Assembly (NCBI GenBank): GCA_024195265.1 | Contig: JAJLRJ010000001.1 | Span: 59,937,289-60,001,288 of the forward strand | DNA length: 64,000 nucleotides | Origin: Dendrophyllia cribrosa | Taxonomy: Eukaryota; Cnidaria; Anthozoa; Scleractinia; Dendrophylliidae | Direction of reading: 5' to 3' | Shown: one piece after another, positions 25,001 to 32,041 of the stretch | How the letters are laid out: every line of letters starts with the position of its first letter | Position numbering within the stretch: the stretch's first letter is position 1 | Notes under the pieces: generated by a model | Told to the model about the DNA's origin: nothing | The model's input: only the letters and a program-made list of their open reading frames with translations | Database searches by the model: none | Position numbers and translations under genes: made by a program

Positions 25001-28000
25001 AAAAGAAAAGTAATCACGTCGAGGTTCACGGATGGGTAATTGATGACCGGCTATATATTCTTTTATTCCCCTAAGGTCCCTAAGCCTTGGTAACAGTATT
25101 CCGTTGTAAACAATATTTAAAGCTCAACTTGTTAACATGTGACTAAAGATTTTACTTTCTGTTTTGACTTGCTTTAGATTGAATGCGATATAAAGATGAT
25201 ACAATATGTTGCTGTCTATTTTCTGTATCATTAACAATTATGAGAATCATATGTTAATTCTTTTTTAACCCGTGAATACGCGCAAGCGTAATGAACGGGT
25301 TATCGGTAACGGCGGCTAATTCACTCACTCACTCGCTTGCTCGCTCGCTCGTTCCATCACTCAGATGTAAACTTTTTCCGCATATCTACCTTGAAATAAC
25401 AAAATTTGACCTCCGAAATTAGTCAAATCAAAGGTGGCGCAGTTCTTTTTTTTCTTTTTTTGTTTTTTCGAACTGAAAGTTACTGGGTTTTTGTTTGTTT
25501 GCGTTCGTCAAAAGTCTTTACATTTAATTTTCAAAAAAAACCCGCAATATTGCGTTACCGCTCACTCGTTCCATCACTCAGCTCAAAATTTAGTCTTATC
25601 TCTACATTTACACTAGAGGAGATTTTTCCGGATTCATAAATGTTTCCGGATTTATTAAATTTAGGGTATTCGGATTAGCAGACGTTTATACTAAAGGGTA
25701 TTCGGATTCCCAACCGTTTACACACATCGATAAATCCGAGGACATTCATGCGGGAACGGTTACAAAGCAGGCGAAAAAGTATGCGGATTCATGGGAACAA
25801 CTGTTTACACTTCAAAACATTGCGGATTTACAGTAATCGGATACAAAGTATTCACTTTAGATTTCGGATTCAAAATCTCCGGAGCCGCGACCAAACCGGA
25901 ACGTTTTTATTTCGGATTTATCCATCTGCGTGTAAACGGCAAAACGAATCCGGTACCAAAATGTTCCGGATTCGTCACGAATCCGGAAAAATCTCCTCTA
26001 GTGTAAACGTAGTCTTAGTATGTGTTCCGCGATGGTTTGTGGATTAGAGCCGCGATTGACAATCGGAGGACCGAGTTCTTTTTTTCTTCGGACTGGGCAT
26101 TATGAAAGTGATGTAATTTTTTTTTGTGTGTGTGTGTGTGTGTGTGTTCGCAAAAATCCTTACGTTTAATTTAAAAAATATATCGAACTGTGTCAGTGTG
26201 AAAACATAAGCTTACCGCATATTGCGTTACGTGTTAGCATTCTTATTCACGGGTTGGCTCTTATATTAGGAGCCTTTGATTTGCTTTCCCAGGTTCAGCT
26301 GCAACTGCTTGGGCGGAAACAGAAGAATGTCATTGCATAATTGCCGAAAGCGACAATGATAAGCATAGGTCAATTCGACGGACAGTTGTAGAAGTACAGA
26401 AATAAAGTAACTAATATTTTATTTTTGCTGGAGAGGCTGAAAACATCTTAGTGTTGTTAAGTAATGCTCCACAGATGAACTATAATAAACTTCATTGTTC
26501 TGCGGCATTGGCTCTTTCCCACAAAGAATATCTTTGGTTTCAAGAATAGAGGAGGAGCGGATGATTCATAATTATATTTCATTATAAAAATAAAGAAAAT
26601 CCATCTGCGTCAAATAAATTTTAGGAAATGTTCGTGCTTAACCAATCAGAAAAGCAGAAGACAATAGCTAATAATTTTGCTTCTTTGATGAAGTTCCCCG
26701 AATACAATATCTTTTAAAACTTGCACGTTGTGCGATTGGGTCTCAGATTACTTGAAACCTTAAAAAAGAATTGACAAAATGTACCTTGAACCTTAATTTT
26801 TTACCAGTTTTTGAGTCTAGGCCAATGAGATTACTAGTTGTAACAATGAAAAAAGTTGACATTCCATCGTGCATTGCCGTTCAGCGCTATCCTTCTTATG
26901 CTGATCATTACCTAATGTTTTTAATGCTTTTTTGTTTCAAAAACGCACCTTATATATCAATGCTATTCAAACATATCATCGAGAAAATTAAACACAAAAA
27001 TTAGAGTTACTATGTTTTCAAAGGCATCAGATGATGCTATACAAATTTGATATTTAAAAAGCCTCTTTTATCAGCAGCTGAGGTAAATTGTGGTGTCATC
27101 ATTTAATAGCAAATTACTCAGATCAAAGACAATTACTAAAAATAACATATTTATTAACATGGCCACCTTGCAGTTTTTTCTTATTAAAATAAATTCTATT
27201 TTCCTTTACTTTTACTGTTCCCACAACGAACATGGAAATTTCCATATTCCTTTCATTAGAACATGCTGATGTCTTTTCCTTCTCAGTGACTCAGAATGTA
27301 AAGAAACATGGAAATTTCCATGTTCCTTCGCGCTACATAATGCAAAGGAAAATGGAAATTTTTATGTTCCTTCGCGCTACAGAATGTAAAGGAACATGGA
27401 AATTTCCATGTTCCTTCGGGCTACTAAACGTAAAGGAACATGGAAATTTCCATGTTCTTTCGCGCTACAGAATGCAAACGAACATGGAAATTTCCAGTTC
27501 CTTCGGGCTGCAAGTAACCGTGCATAAAATCGACAAATAATTTACTATTTTGACATATTCTTTCTTTCACTACATTTAATTTGGAAGAAAATGTACAAAA
27601 TGAGTTATAATTTACCGGTTGTATCAAAAATTTGGTAAAATGAAAAGTATTTTCGAAAAATACTGCCAGCTTTCACGAATCATTTTAGAGAGAAAATGGT
27701 AAAGAAATGACTAAATTAGCTTAATATTGCCAGGAAATCGTTGTTTTAGAATATCCCCGATGGTTTTAGAACGTGTTAAGATAATAAAAACGCATGCAAT
27801 ATACCCGTCTTACCAGTTGTAGTGGAGTGTGAGCTTGTACCCTGTGGTGTCGCCAGGCTAGGTTCCAGTACTTTTCTTTCGGAAATATCGGCTGGTTTTG
27901 CTGAAACTGTCCATTATAAAAGTAAAAGAACGTATAGCTTAAATTATATCACTGTTACCAAGAAAAATGAACTATGTCGCACGCAAATGAAAAGACAAAT

Positions 28001-30417
28001 TTGTCCGGTAAAAGTATAACGCCGCATGCATTAACATTATGAACCAACGGTAAGTGAGCAAAGCGTGCTTGCTTCTCCTTTTTTCTTTTCTATTCTAATA
28101 CCTTGCACATTATAATCATTTTTTAGTACAGATTTTCTAAATACACTCTGAAGGCTTGTTGAAAAGAAAGAATATTAATAAGCTTACCAGTGCTGTCATC
28201 CCAGACTTTTTAGGGTCATATCATTAACCTGACTGATTACAGGTTAGTGCTGAGTTGGATTATTTATTTCACAACTGAACAAAAGAACTCCGCAGATGGA
28301 ACCGTATAACCCGTCTGAAGAAGGCTGGTGTCTGGTTAGCCAAAATATTGTGAAATAACCAATATGCAGTGGTATTCGGACTTTTTTCACTTGTTTATCG
28401 TTTTGGCTTATTAGATCCAGATCTTTGTTCGTGGCTTTTGCTGTCTTAAAGTTCTATTTATTTGACATTTTCTTACCAGAAGTCGTCAATGTTGCAACCA
28501 CTTGATGTGTTAACAGTGGTGTGTATGGACTGTAATAAACACCGACTGTGGACGAAGGTAAAATGACACCACTCTTGCTCAAACCCTTAGTTTGCTGAGA
28601 TGTCGGAGAAGGACTAAATACACTCGGGCAGACAGCTAACGCTGGAAAATGAAATAAAATAATGATCAACATTATGTGTTACGCGTCGTTAAATACCGCA
28701 GTCATTTGGTGGCCGTTGCGACAATAGGCCATTTCCCAGTTGCCTTTAGCTTTCTTTTTTTTTTTAAGCAAAGCCTTTCAATGCTTTCATATGAATAGTA
28801 CTTTTATCATTTGCAAATAGAAGTTGCATGATTGAATGGCTTTGCACTTGACCTTGTTTTGAAAAAGAGGCAACAAGCAACTTGGAAATCGATTATTGAT
28901 ACCTGAAGCGTTGACACATCGCTCCTCGGTGGCATTGTACAGCGGTCGATCAGGCGGACACGTGTGCAGGTAGGCTTGTACTCCCACTTTATAACAGTAA
29001 TAGAACTTTCTACAGTCACTTGGATCTGGAAATGATCCAGAGGATTGGCACACTAGGCCATCTGCAAGAGTCAAATTTTCTTGTCTAGTTAAGTCAAGAT
29101 TCTCTTCACTACAAAGAATCGTTTATTTATTTATTTTAAGGCATTAGAAATCGCGTCTGAATGCAAGCATTGATGGGTGTTTCCCAGAACTTTACCGCAA
29201 TGTGAGTACTCAAGACAAACAATAAACTTTTAACCCCCAAAGTGCCAAAATTCAAACTTCAAGAAAAATCGTAAATTTCATTTTGTAATATATCTAAAAA
29301 CAAACAGTACCATGCAAAAGTGCTGCCGAAGAGGTTTGATTTGAATGGTCACACCATATTTTTTTTCCTTTCATTTCATAGGATTTCATCAACAGACTCA
29401 AAAGTTAGAACAAATGGTACCATGCAAAAGTACTGCTGAAGAGGTTTGATTTGAATGGTCACACCATAGGATTTCATCAACAGACTCAAAAGTTAGAACA
29501 AATGGTACCATGCAAAAGTACTGCTGAATAGGTTTCATTTGAATGGTCACACCATAGGATTTCATCAACAGACTCAAAAGTTAGAACAAATGGTACCATG
29601 CAAAAGTACTGCTGAAGAGGTTTCATTTGAATGGTCACACCATAGGATTTCATCGACAGACTCAAAAGTTAGAACAAATGGTACCATGCAAAAGTACTGC
29701 TGAAGAAGTTTCATTTGAATGGTCACACCATAGGATTTCATCAACAGACTCAAAAGTTAGAACAAATGGTACCATGCAAAAGTACTGCTGAAGAAGTTTC
29801 ATTTGAATGGTCACACCATAGGATTTCATCAACAGACTCAAAAGTTAGAACAAATGATACCATGCAAAAGTACTGCTGAAGAGGTTTCATTTGAATGGTC
29901 ACACCACAGGATTTCATCAACAGACTCAAAAGTTAGAACAAATGGTACCATGCAAAAGTACTGCTGAAGAGGTTTCATTTGAATGGTCACACCATAGGAT
30001 TTCATCAACAGACTCAAAAGTTAGAACAAGTGGTACCATGCAAAAGTACTGCTGGAGAGGTTTCATTTGAATGGTCACACCATAGGATTTCATCAACAGA
30101 CTCAAAAGTTAGGAGTACATTACATGTCTTAATAATTGAATCTGTGATTGAAAGGTTCACAGTGCGACTGCCCTTACCGTGAGCACCCAACAAACATTTT
30201 AATCATTTTCGTAACTGCGGATACGTGTGAAGCAATACAGTGAAAAAAATATTCCTATTTTGTAACTAACTTTAGGGACGGACCATTTAATTTTTGTGGG
30301 GGGGGGGGGGGGGGGGGGGGTTGGGCAATTTCTTCTGACTATGAATTTTTTTTTTCAGCATTACTATTTGCAAGAATTTTTTTACCAAAATAGGTCTCTT
30401 CTTTTCACGTGCATTCT

Positions 30418-30454
<37 letters not shown>

Positions 30455-32041
30455 CCACCCCCAAAAAATATAAATGGTCCGTCCCTTACACTCCTGTGCA
30501 TGTGATAAACACAAAGCGACAAGATTACATTCCATCGTGCTCGACTTTGTGAGGAGGCATGCCTGTCAATTGAATTCGTGCTCTCTGATTGGCTAACTTG
30601 TAAAAACGTTAGTTGGGTGGTCACGGTAAAGCGCGTCGCATTTTAAAAGCACTGGTTATGCTGAATAAAACTGTTCAAATCATGATTGAGTTCTTTAAGG
30701 AAGGGTTGATGAGCTAGAAAAATAGGGAAGACCGTGTTTTCGAATTGCAATCAATAAACAAATGTATTCAATAGATATTTCTGACAAAAACTATTATAAG
30801 AAGCTAAGACGAACATATTGACATTTGTACTGAGTGCCTACATCCTAATAGACCTAATAGTATTAGTTCACAACACACGTTTGTCTTTCAAGCTGACGTC
30901 ATAGTATATCGACACTCTGCACAGAGATAGAGTGACTAGTTCAGTATTACTACAGGGTTATCACTTATTACAATGTTATGAAGTCATTTAAATTTGCTTA
31001 ATAAAAAGAATTTAGTCCATCATCTTAAAACTGTTTTTGTTCTGCGAAAGGAAATAACAAAGTATCAATGTTTCCTTCCGTCTCACAAAGTTAATGTTCC
31101 CTTTATCCGGCCATAGAAACCACAGTGTTTATCATTCCAAAGAAATAAAATCATTCATTTTATAATGCCATTATTTTGCTAAAACACGAGACTCATCTGC
31201 TTTAGGGCTGTAGTTGTACCATCCCCCAAACCGTGTTAACATTCGACAAAACCTGATATGTAATTAACCGCTGATTTTTTCAGTCTTGTTTTAAATCTGG
31301 ACGTCTCTAAGTCATGAAGTCAACATTCCATTGCAGCAATTAAATTAAATTTCAGCGTGGTTAGTTCTTATACTGAAAAGCTTCAGTATTGCTCTACTTC
31401 TCAGTAGCATTCGAGTGTTTGCTTTTAATACAAACCCCTTAGCTATAAACTTATAGACCACTGTTTTTTTGGTTTTTTAAAATGGAGATGTTTGATTCTC
31501 AGTTCCGCATGCTGGCAGTTAAAACAGTCTTGAACCACTACTTAACGAGAGCGCGAGAAAAGCCTCTGGCATCAAGGTTATACTTCGAAAGGTTACTTTC
31601 AAAATGTTCGCAATCACAGAGCTGGCAGTTGTAATTTTCTTAGTGTCTTTTCGCGGAATTCATACCATCTACCGATATTAATATAATGACCAGCTTGTTT
31701 TTAAGCTGGCCACCGACAGAGAAACCAAGAAACTAATTTGTTTATATTGTGCCCTTTATGGCGACCTTTTTATAATCCAGACGCTGACTGAAACACTGTC
31801 CAATGAGATGTAATGAGCTGAGAAGTATTTCAGTGTGTAATAAGAAAGAAGTGAAGCGGATTTTACTCACCTGTAGTGCTTATCCCATCCAGATGAAGTA
31901 TGCTTACCTAAAAATAAACAGTACTGCAAATGAATCTACTATCAGTAGTCTATATAACCGAGTGGTTTGATCCATTTAAAAGTAACGTAGGTTTGTTACC
32001 TTGAAGAGAAGAATAAAAAAAGCTGGATAGTGTTTCGACAT
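6661..32041 (-). CDS. Chitin-binding (CBM14) adhesion GPCR, ~21 exons, assembled model
   Basis: Exons were found by eye from reading frame and GT/AG sites; phases agree at every junction except the 27814 to 22436 gap. The order is signal peptide (32041-32000), short spacer (31907-31871), peritrophin-A chitin-binding domain (29061-28903, sixth Cys in the next exon), Ser/Thr/Pro stalk (28641-28477, 27900-27814), GAIN domain (22436 to 19062), GPS (18425-18373 plus 18116-17981), seven helices (13681 to 7799) and a basic tail (6834 on). The product is about 700 residues. It should be an autoproteolysed two-fragment receptor at the cell surface, since the cleavage motif His-Leu-Thr is intact. CBM14 domains bind chitin; sensing of chitin-containing matrix or food is inference. 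Introns are full of mobile DNA but no exon is interrupted. Confidence 0.82.
6835..7798 (-). other. Intron of the adhesion GPCR
   Basis: AT-rich with long T stretches near 7495-7590 and a short repeat (gcactggtgttacact) at 7622-7655. Nothing coding recognised. Confidence 0.4.
7799..7840 (-). CDS. Adhesion GPCR exon: end of TM7
   Basis: 42 bp, phase 0 to 0, acceptor tttatag, donor cgag|gtaag. It encodes [14 protein letters not shown], the standard G-x-F-I-F-x-x-H-C end of helix 7. It is too short for an ORF scan and was found by looking for this motif. Confidence 0.88.
8479..8605 (-). CDS. Adhesion GPCR exon: TM6 and most of TM7
   Basis: 127 bp, phase 2 to 0. It encodes [16 protein letters not shown], the conserved LLGxTWxFG of helix 6, then [10 protein letters not shown] of helix 7. 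Confidence 0.92.
8803..9081. mobile_element. MITE with TAGAGCGGTTTTCA ends
   Basis: Inverted ends TAGAGCGG/CCGCTCTA enclose a non-coding body with several CCAATCA/TGATTGG boxes. A related but degraded copy in the other orientation lies near 9640-9885. No clear target duplication was found. Confidence 0.7.
9334..9419 (-). CDS. Adhesion GPCR exon: TM5 end and intracellular loop 3
   Basis: 86 bp, phase 0 to 2, acceptor tttcag. It encodes [13 protein letters not shown] followed by a polar loop with two cysteines. Confidence 0.8.
9640..9885. mobile_element. Degraded relative of the 8803-9081 MITE
   Basis: It shares GATTGGTTGATGAAAC-like and AAACCAAA blocks and the gcgcgt-rich centre with the neighbouring MITE, but the ends are eroded. 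It lies in the intron between the TM5 exons. Confidence 0.45.
10041..10107 (-). CDS. Adhesion GPCR exon: ECL2 cysteine and TM5 start
   Basis: 67 bp, phase 2 to 0, donor gcta|gtaag. It encodes SCWISPERN then [13 protein letters not shown]. The CW of loop 2 is the disulfide partner of the TM3 Cys. Confidence 0.85.
10215..10281 (-). CDS. Adhesion GPCR exon: TM4 and ECL2 start
   Basis: 67 bp, phase 1 to 2. It begins by completing a W-G-V-P-A motif, encodes ALIVLITVA, then the loop RYSDYGTNT. Confidence 0.82.
10318..10556. mobile_element. Penelope 3'-tail fragments, inverted, in an intron
   Basis: actgtggtgctgcgtc, a G run, gtgaaac and ttgataaggtaaa follow the same order as the Penelope tail at 59720-59795. 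A second piece at about 10510-10550 (caatttaccttatcaa ... gataaaacc) is the same tail in the opposite orientation. Confidence 0.65.
10338..10361. repeat. Poly-G run of 24
   Basis: It sits where the Penelope tail near 59740 has only ggtggggggatg, so the run appears to be an expansion of a short G tract inside that element. Confidence 0.85.
11411..11561 (-). CDS. Adhesion GPCR exon: TM3 and TM4 start
   Basis: 151 bp, phase 0 to 1. It encodes [20 protein letters not shown] then CEGLHLY, the family's helix-3 motif (HYFxL..F.WML.EG.HLY), with the conserved TM3 Cys. Confidence 0.9.
11762..11780. repeat. Poly-G run of 19
   Basis: Uninterrupted G run with purine-rich flanks in an intron; no surrounding element was recognised. 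Confidence 0.9.
12225..12327 (-). CDS. Adhesion GPCR exon: TM2
   Basis: 103 bp, phase 2 to 0. It encodes [19 protein letters not shown], matching the HxNL...S.A helix-2 signature of adhesion receptors. Confidence 0.85.
12400..13015. mobile_element. LINE 3' tail with TTA microsatellite
   Basis: A duplicated gctagacgatttttacttgt block is followed by a caagggttaccctgcataaa tail and long TTA/ATT repeats to about 13000. This resembles the 3' end of an L2/CR1-type LINE. No RT remains. Confidence 0.55.
13160..13452. mobile_element. PIF/Harbinger-type MITE, TTA target duplication
   Basis: The ends AGCCAATGATACACGG and its complement (one mismatch) are flanked by TTA on both sides (13157-13159, 13453-13455). 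The body is built of repeated caacatttgttga / tcaacatgttgaa palindromic words. A 3-bp TTA duplication fits PIF/Harbinger. Confidence 0.85.
13578..13681 (-). CDS. Adhesion GPCR exon: TM1
   Basis: 104 bp, phase 0 to 2, acceptor ctacag, donor cac|gtaag. It encodes [20 protein letters not shown], the first helix of class B2 receptors. The preceding intron (17980-13682) is the longest within the receptor domain and holds the 3.7-kb repeat block. Confidence 0.85.
14441..14464. repeat. Poly-G run of 24
   Basis: It lies inside a unit of the tandem array, where other units have only gagggcaggggcaaggg. This looks like another expansion of a short G tract. Confidence 0.9.
14917..15104. mobile_element. 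Tc1/mariner-type MITE, TA target duplication
   Basis: It begins CAGTCAAACCTCTATTAAG and ends with a near complement (AATAGAGGTTGGACTG), flanked by TA (14915-14916, 15105-15106). It interrupts a unit of the tandem array. Confidence 0.85.
15692..16174. mobile_element. Tc1/mariner-type MITE, TA-flanked, ~480 bp
   Basis: Ends CTATACTTATTCAATAAAGTGCC and its imperfect complement are flanked by TA (15690-15691, 16175-16176). Internally it repeats aagtgcccacc words. It is the second MITE inside the tandem array. Confidence 0.75.
17981..18116 (-). CDS. Adhesion GPCR exon: second half of GPS with cleavage site
   Basis: 136 bp, phase 2 to 0. It encodes GAWSREGC, then [13 protein letters not shown]: the paired cysteines and the His-Leu|Thr cleavage triad are intact, so self-cleavage and release of the tethered agonist starting at Thr-Asn-Phe-Ala are expected. 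Confidence 0.9.
18373..18425 (-). CDS. Adhesion GPCR exon: first half of GPS
   Basis: 53 bp, phase 0 to 2, acceptor ttatag, donor aac|gtaag. It encodes YCGFWDFS, the hallmark C-x-F/Y-W start of the GPCR proteolysis site. Confidence 0.88.
18770..18871 (+). mobile_element. LINE 3' tail fragment
   Basis: ttctcggaggtactagcc ... ggctactctgaaactcgag ... aataaagtt matches, word for word, the tail of the larger LINE remnant at 19605-19905. Confidence 0.6.
19062..19176 (-). CDS. Adhesion GPCR exon: GAIN subdomain B
   Basis: 115 bp, phase 2 to 0, acceptor tttcag, donor cttaag|gtgag. It contains [14 protein letters not shown] and VVIVMKHL, the conserved N-S-x-V-I-S and F/V-x-x-x-H-L strands that precede GPS. 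Confidence 0.8.
19289..19349 (-). CDS. Adhesion GPCR exon: GAIN beta strand
   Basis: 61 bp, phase 1 to 2, acceptor tttacag, donor gaat|gtaag. It encodes [15 protein letters not shown], matching the strand seen in other GAIN domains around a Val-Leu-Tyr. Confidence 0.7.
19555..20095. mobile_element. MITE with a LINE 3' end inserted in it
   Basis: The inverted ends (gctatttcaattaacgttgt near 19558 and its complement ending near 20093) define one element. Inside, 19605-19905 on the + strand encodes [17 protein letters not shown], the typical C-terminus of L2/CR1-type RT proteins, followed by an AATAAAG tail and atgttatgt repeats. A second hairpin (tagttgggagcggc, 19948 and 20032) lies in the right half. 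Confidence 0.65.
20225..20335 (-). CDS. Adhesion GPCR exon: GAIN beta strands
   Basis: 111 bp, phase 1 to 1, acceptor ttttag, donor gaat|gtaag. It contains [17 protein letters not shown], the GAIN pattern of a loop followed by a strand with isoleucine and leucine-proline. Confidence 0.75.
20768..20939 (-). CDS. Adhesion GPCR exon: GAIN subdomain A helices
   Basis: 172 bp, phase 0 to 1, acceptor ttcatag, donor cttcg|gtaag. It encodes an amphipathic helical stretch ([10 protein letters not shown] ... [11 protein letters not shown]) with NGS and NET sites, consistent with the helical subdomain of GAIN. Confidence 0.75.
21018..21436. mobile_element. MITE with GGGAACCTCCA ends
   Basis: The halves are long imperfect inverted copies: cgcgcg-cccatttt/aaaatg-gcgcgcgg near the centre, tgacgtcat on both sides, and GGGAACCTCC at the ends. 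It is non-coding; the target duplication is unclear. Confidence 0.65.
21466..21817. mobile_element. Tc1/mariner-type MITE with 30-bp perfect ends
   Basis: It begins CAGCCATGCTCCGTCACGCG and ends with the exact complement, flanked by TA (21464-21465, 21818-21819). The 352-bp body has no coding capacity. Confidence 0.85.
21868..22165 (+). mobile_element. tRNA-derived SINE split by a MITE
   Basis: The left part has a D-arm/A-box (agctcattggttagagc); the right part has a B-box (ggttcgactcc) and closing acceptor-like sequence. The two join cleanly when 21915-22109 plus one TGT is removed. Confidence 0.75.
21915..22109. mobile_element. CACTG-ended MITE, TGT duplication, inside a SINE
   Basis: Ends CACTGCACGAAAAAA and the complement of CACTGGACGAAAAAA are flanked by TGT (21912-21914, 22110-22112). 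CACTG/CACTA termini with 3-bp duplications point to the CACTA/EnSpm group. The body repeats gtgcaaatttg-like words. Confidence 0.8.
22350..22436 (-). CDS. Adhesion GPCR exon: start of GAIN region
   Basis: 87 bp, phase 0 to 0, donor tttacag|gtaag; the acceptor is ttcaaag, or alternatively an AAG 19 bp further in, which would accept phase 1. It is a polar helical segment with an NGT glycosylation site and ends KEILQ, joining in frame to the next exon. A SINE lies directly next to its acceptor. Confidence 0.55.
22455..22680. repeat. Head-to-head SINE 3' halves forming a hairpin
   Basis: The + strand from 22569 (tttttcaactgcttaag ... gcagttcaaatatatgat) is the near-exact complement of 22563 down to 22455. 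Both match the 3' half of the tRNA SINE that follows at 22727. The hairpin abuts the acceptor of an adhesion GPCR exon. Confidence 0.8.
22727..22860 (+). mobile_element. tRNA-derived SINE with 11-bp duplication in the tRNA head
   Basis: The head pairs as acceptor GGCTTGA/TCAAGCC, D-arm GCTC/GAGC and T-arm ATGGG/CCCGT with TTCGAAT loop. Between D-arm and anticodon stem, gagcattgcac occurs twice, which breaks the cloverleaf, and position 33 is C not T. The 3' part (aactgcttaagttgagagc) matches the neighbouring SINE halves, so this is a SINE and not a working tRNA gene. Confidence 0.78.
23790..23942. repeat. 40-bp minisatellite, four copies
   Basis: ttagctattgtgttgtgg recurs at 23801, 23841, 23881 and 23921 with tgggtattgtttattgttg between. 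Copies are nearly identical, so the expansion is recent. Confidence 0.92.
24697..24740 (-). CDS. Possible adhesion GPCR exon between stalk and GAIN
   Basis: The acceptor atattgcag is strong and the frame (phase 1) reads [15 protein letters not shown] before a weak donor (gaagaa|gtgttg) that would give phase 0, as the next exon needs. The reading frame hits a stop three codons later. It would fill the only phase gap in the model, but the donor is poor. Confidence 0.3.
24945..25090. mobile_element. Degraded copy of the 45721-45873 MITE
   Basis: It shares atagaccta-ttcgatttatta, aataaaagaaaagtaatcac and ttcttttattcccctaagg with the intact copy at 45.7 kb, but its right end is lost. Confidence 0.55.
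25267..26255. mobile_element. AACCCGTGAAT-ended element hosting another MITE
   Basis: Short inverted ends (AACCCGTGAAT, 25267; ATTCACGGGTT ending 26255) and shared internal words (tttctttttttg, caaaaatcct, ttaattttaaaa) suggest one element of about 990 bp. It contains the separate MITE 25602-26012 and a GT microsatellite near 26127-26148. Confidence 0.5.
25602..26012. mobile_element. MITE with long ends containing ACTAGAGGAGATTTTTCC
   Basis: Left ctacatttacactagagg and right complement match for over 30 bp with one mismatch. TCT flanks both sides (25599-25601, 26013-26015) and may be the target duplication. The body repeats cggatt words; open frames inside are artefacts. Confidence 0.75.
27225..27520. 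repeat. 44-bp tandem repeat, each unit a palindrome
   Basis: About six units carry acatggaaatttccatgt, a perfect palindrome, followed by ccttcgcgctac. Anchors at 27308, 27351, 27395, 27439 and 27483 give a 43-44-bp period. Open frames on both strands through it are repeat artefacts. Confidence 0.88.
27814..27900 (-). CDS. Adhesion GPCR exon: second stalk segment
   Basis: 87 bp, phase 1 to 1, acceptor gtttcag, donor aactg|gtaag. It encodes a Ser/Thr/Lys/Pro-rich 29-residue stretch with SSHSTTT at its end, resembling the preceding stalk exon. Confidence 0.6.
28188..28205 (-). CDS. Possible 18-bp micro-exon of the adhesion GPCR
   Basis: Between an AG (aaaaag) and a good donor (actg|gtaag) lie 18 bp that keep phase 1 to 1 and encode VWDDST. 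Longer versions using upstream acceptors hit stops. It could be a real micro-exon, an alternative exon or chance. Confidence 0.3.
28477..28641 (-). CDS. Adhesion GPCR exon 4: end of CBM14 and Ser/Thr/Pro stalk
   Basis: 165 bp, phase 1 to 1, acceptor ttccag, donor tctg|gtaaga. It begins ALAVCPS, completing the sixth cysteine, then is rich in Ser, Thr, Pro and Val, as expected for an O-glycosylated stalk. Confidence 0.7.
28903..29061 (-). CDS. Adhesion GPCR exon 3: CBM14 / peritrophin-A chitin-binding domain
   Basis: 159 bp, phase 1 to 1. Five cysteines are spaced as in CBM14 (CQ..., [16 protein letters not shown]), with the aromatic FYYCY core typical of these domains; the sixth Cys is supplied by the next exon (AVCPS). 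PPDRPLYN between Cys4 and Cys5 also fits the family. Confidence 0.82.
29305..30115 (+). repeat. 88-bp satellite, about nine copies
   Basis: The unit reads aatggtaccatgcaaaag ... gtttcatttgaatggtcac ... catcaacagactcaaaag, with an exact 88-bp period (anchors 29400, 29488, 29576). The first copy has a 20-odd-bp insertion. The same unit occurs three times at 45.4 kb. It lies in the intron upstream of the chitin-binding exon. 88 is not a multiple of 3, so it is not a coding repeat. Confidence 0.93.
30274..30486. mobile_element. MITE with AGGGACGGACCATTTA ends and facing G/C runs
   Basis: Inverted ends AGGGACGGACCATTTA and its complement enclose a 23-nt G run (30298-30320) and a 32-nt C run (30420-30451), which together could form a giant G:C hairpin stem. 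Non-coding. Confidence 0.75.
30487..31870 (-). other. Intron of the adhesion GPCR
   Basis: No exon, repeat or element recognised beyond AT-rich sequence. Confidence 0.35.
31871..31907 (-). CDS. Adhesion GPCR exon 2: short spacer after the signal peptide
   Basis: 37 bp, acceptor ttttag and donor ctacag|gtgagt, phase 0 to 1. It encodes [12 protein letters not shown], which probably ends the signal peptide and joins in frame to the chitin-binding exon. Confidence 0.65.
32000..32041 (-). CDS. Adhesion GPCR exon 1: start codon and signal peptide
   Basis: Encodes Met-Ser-Lys-His followed by a hydrophobic stretch (AFFILLF), then donor g|gtaac. The length is 42 bp, ending in phase 0. This start was chosen because it begins a signal-peptide-like segment that splices in frame to the next exon. 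Confidence 0.7.

Noticed and set aside
26270..26340. Possible extra GPCR exon on the - strand ([10 protein letters not shown])
   Set aside because: No donor before the stop codon.
29305..30115. Array of near-identical direct repeats that could suggest CRISPR
   Set aside because: Units are contiguous without unique spacers and the genome is eukaryotic; this is a tandem satellite.
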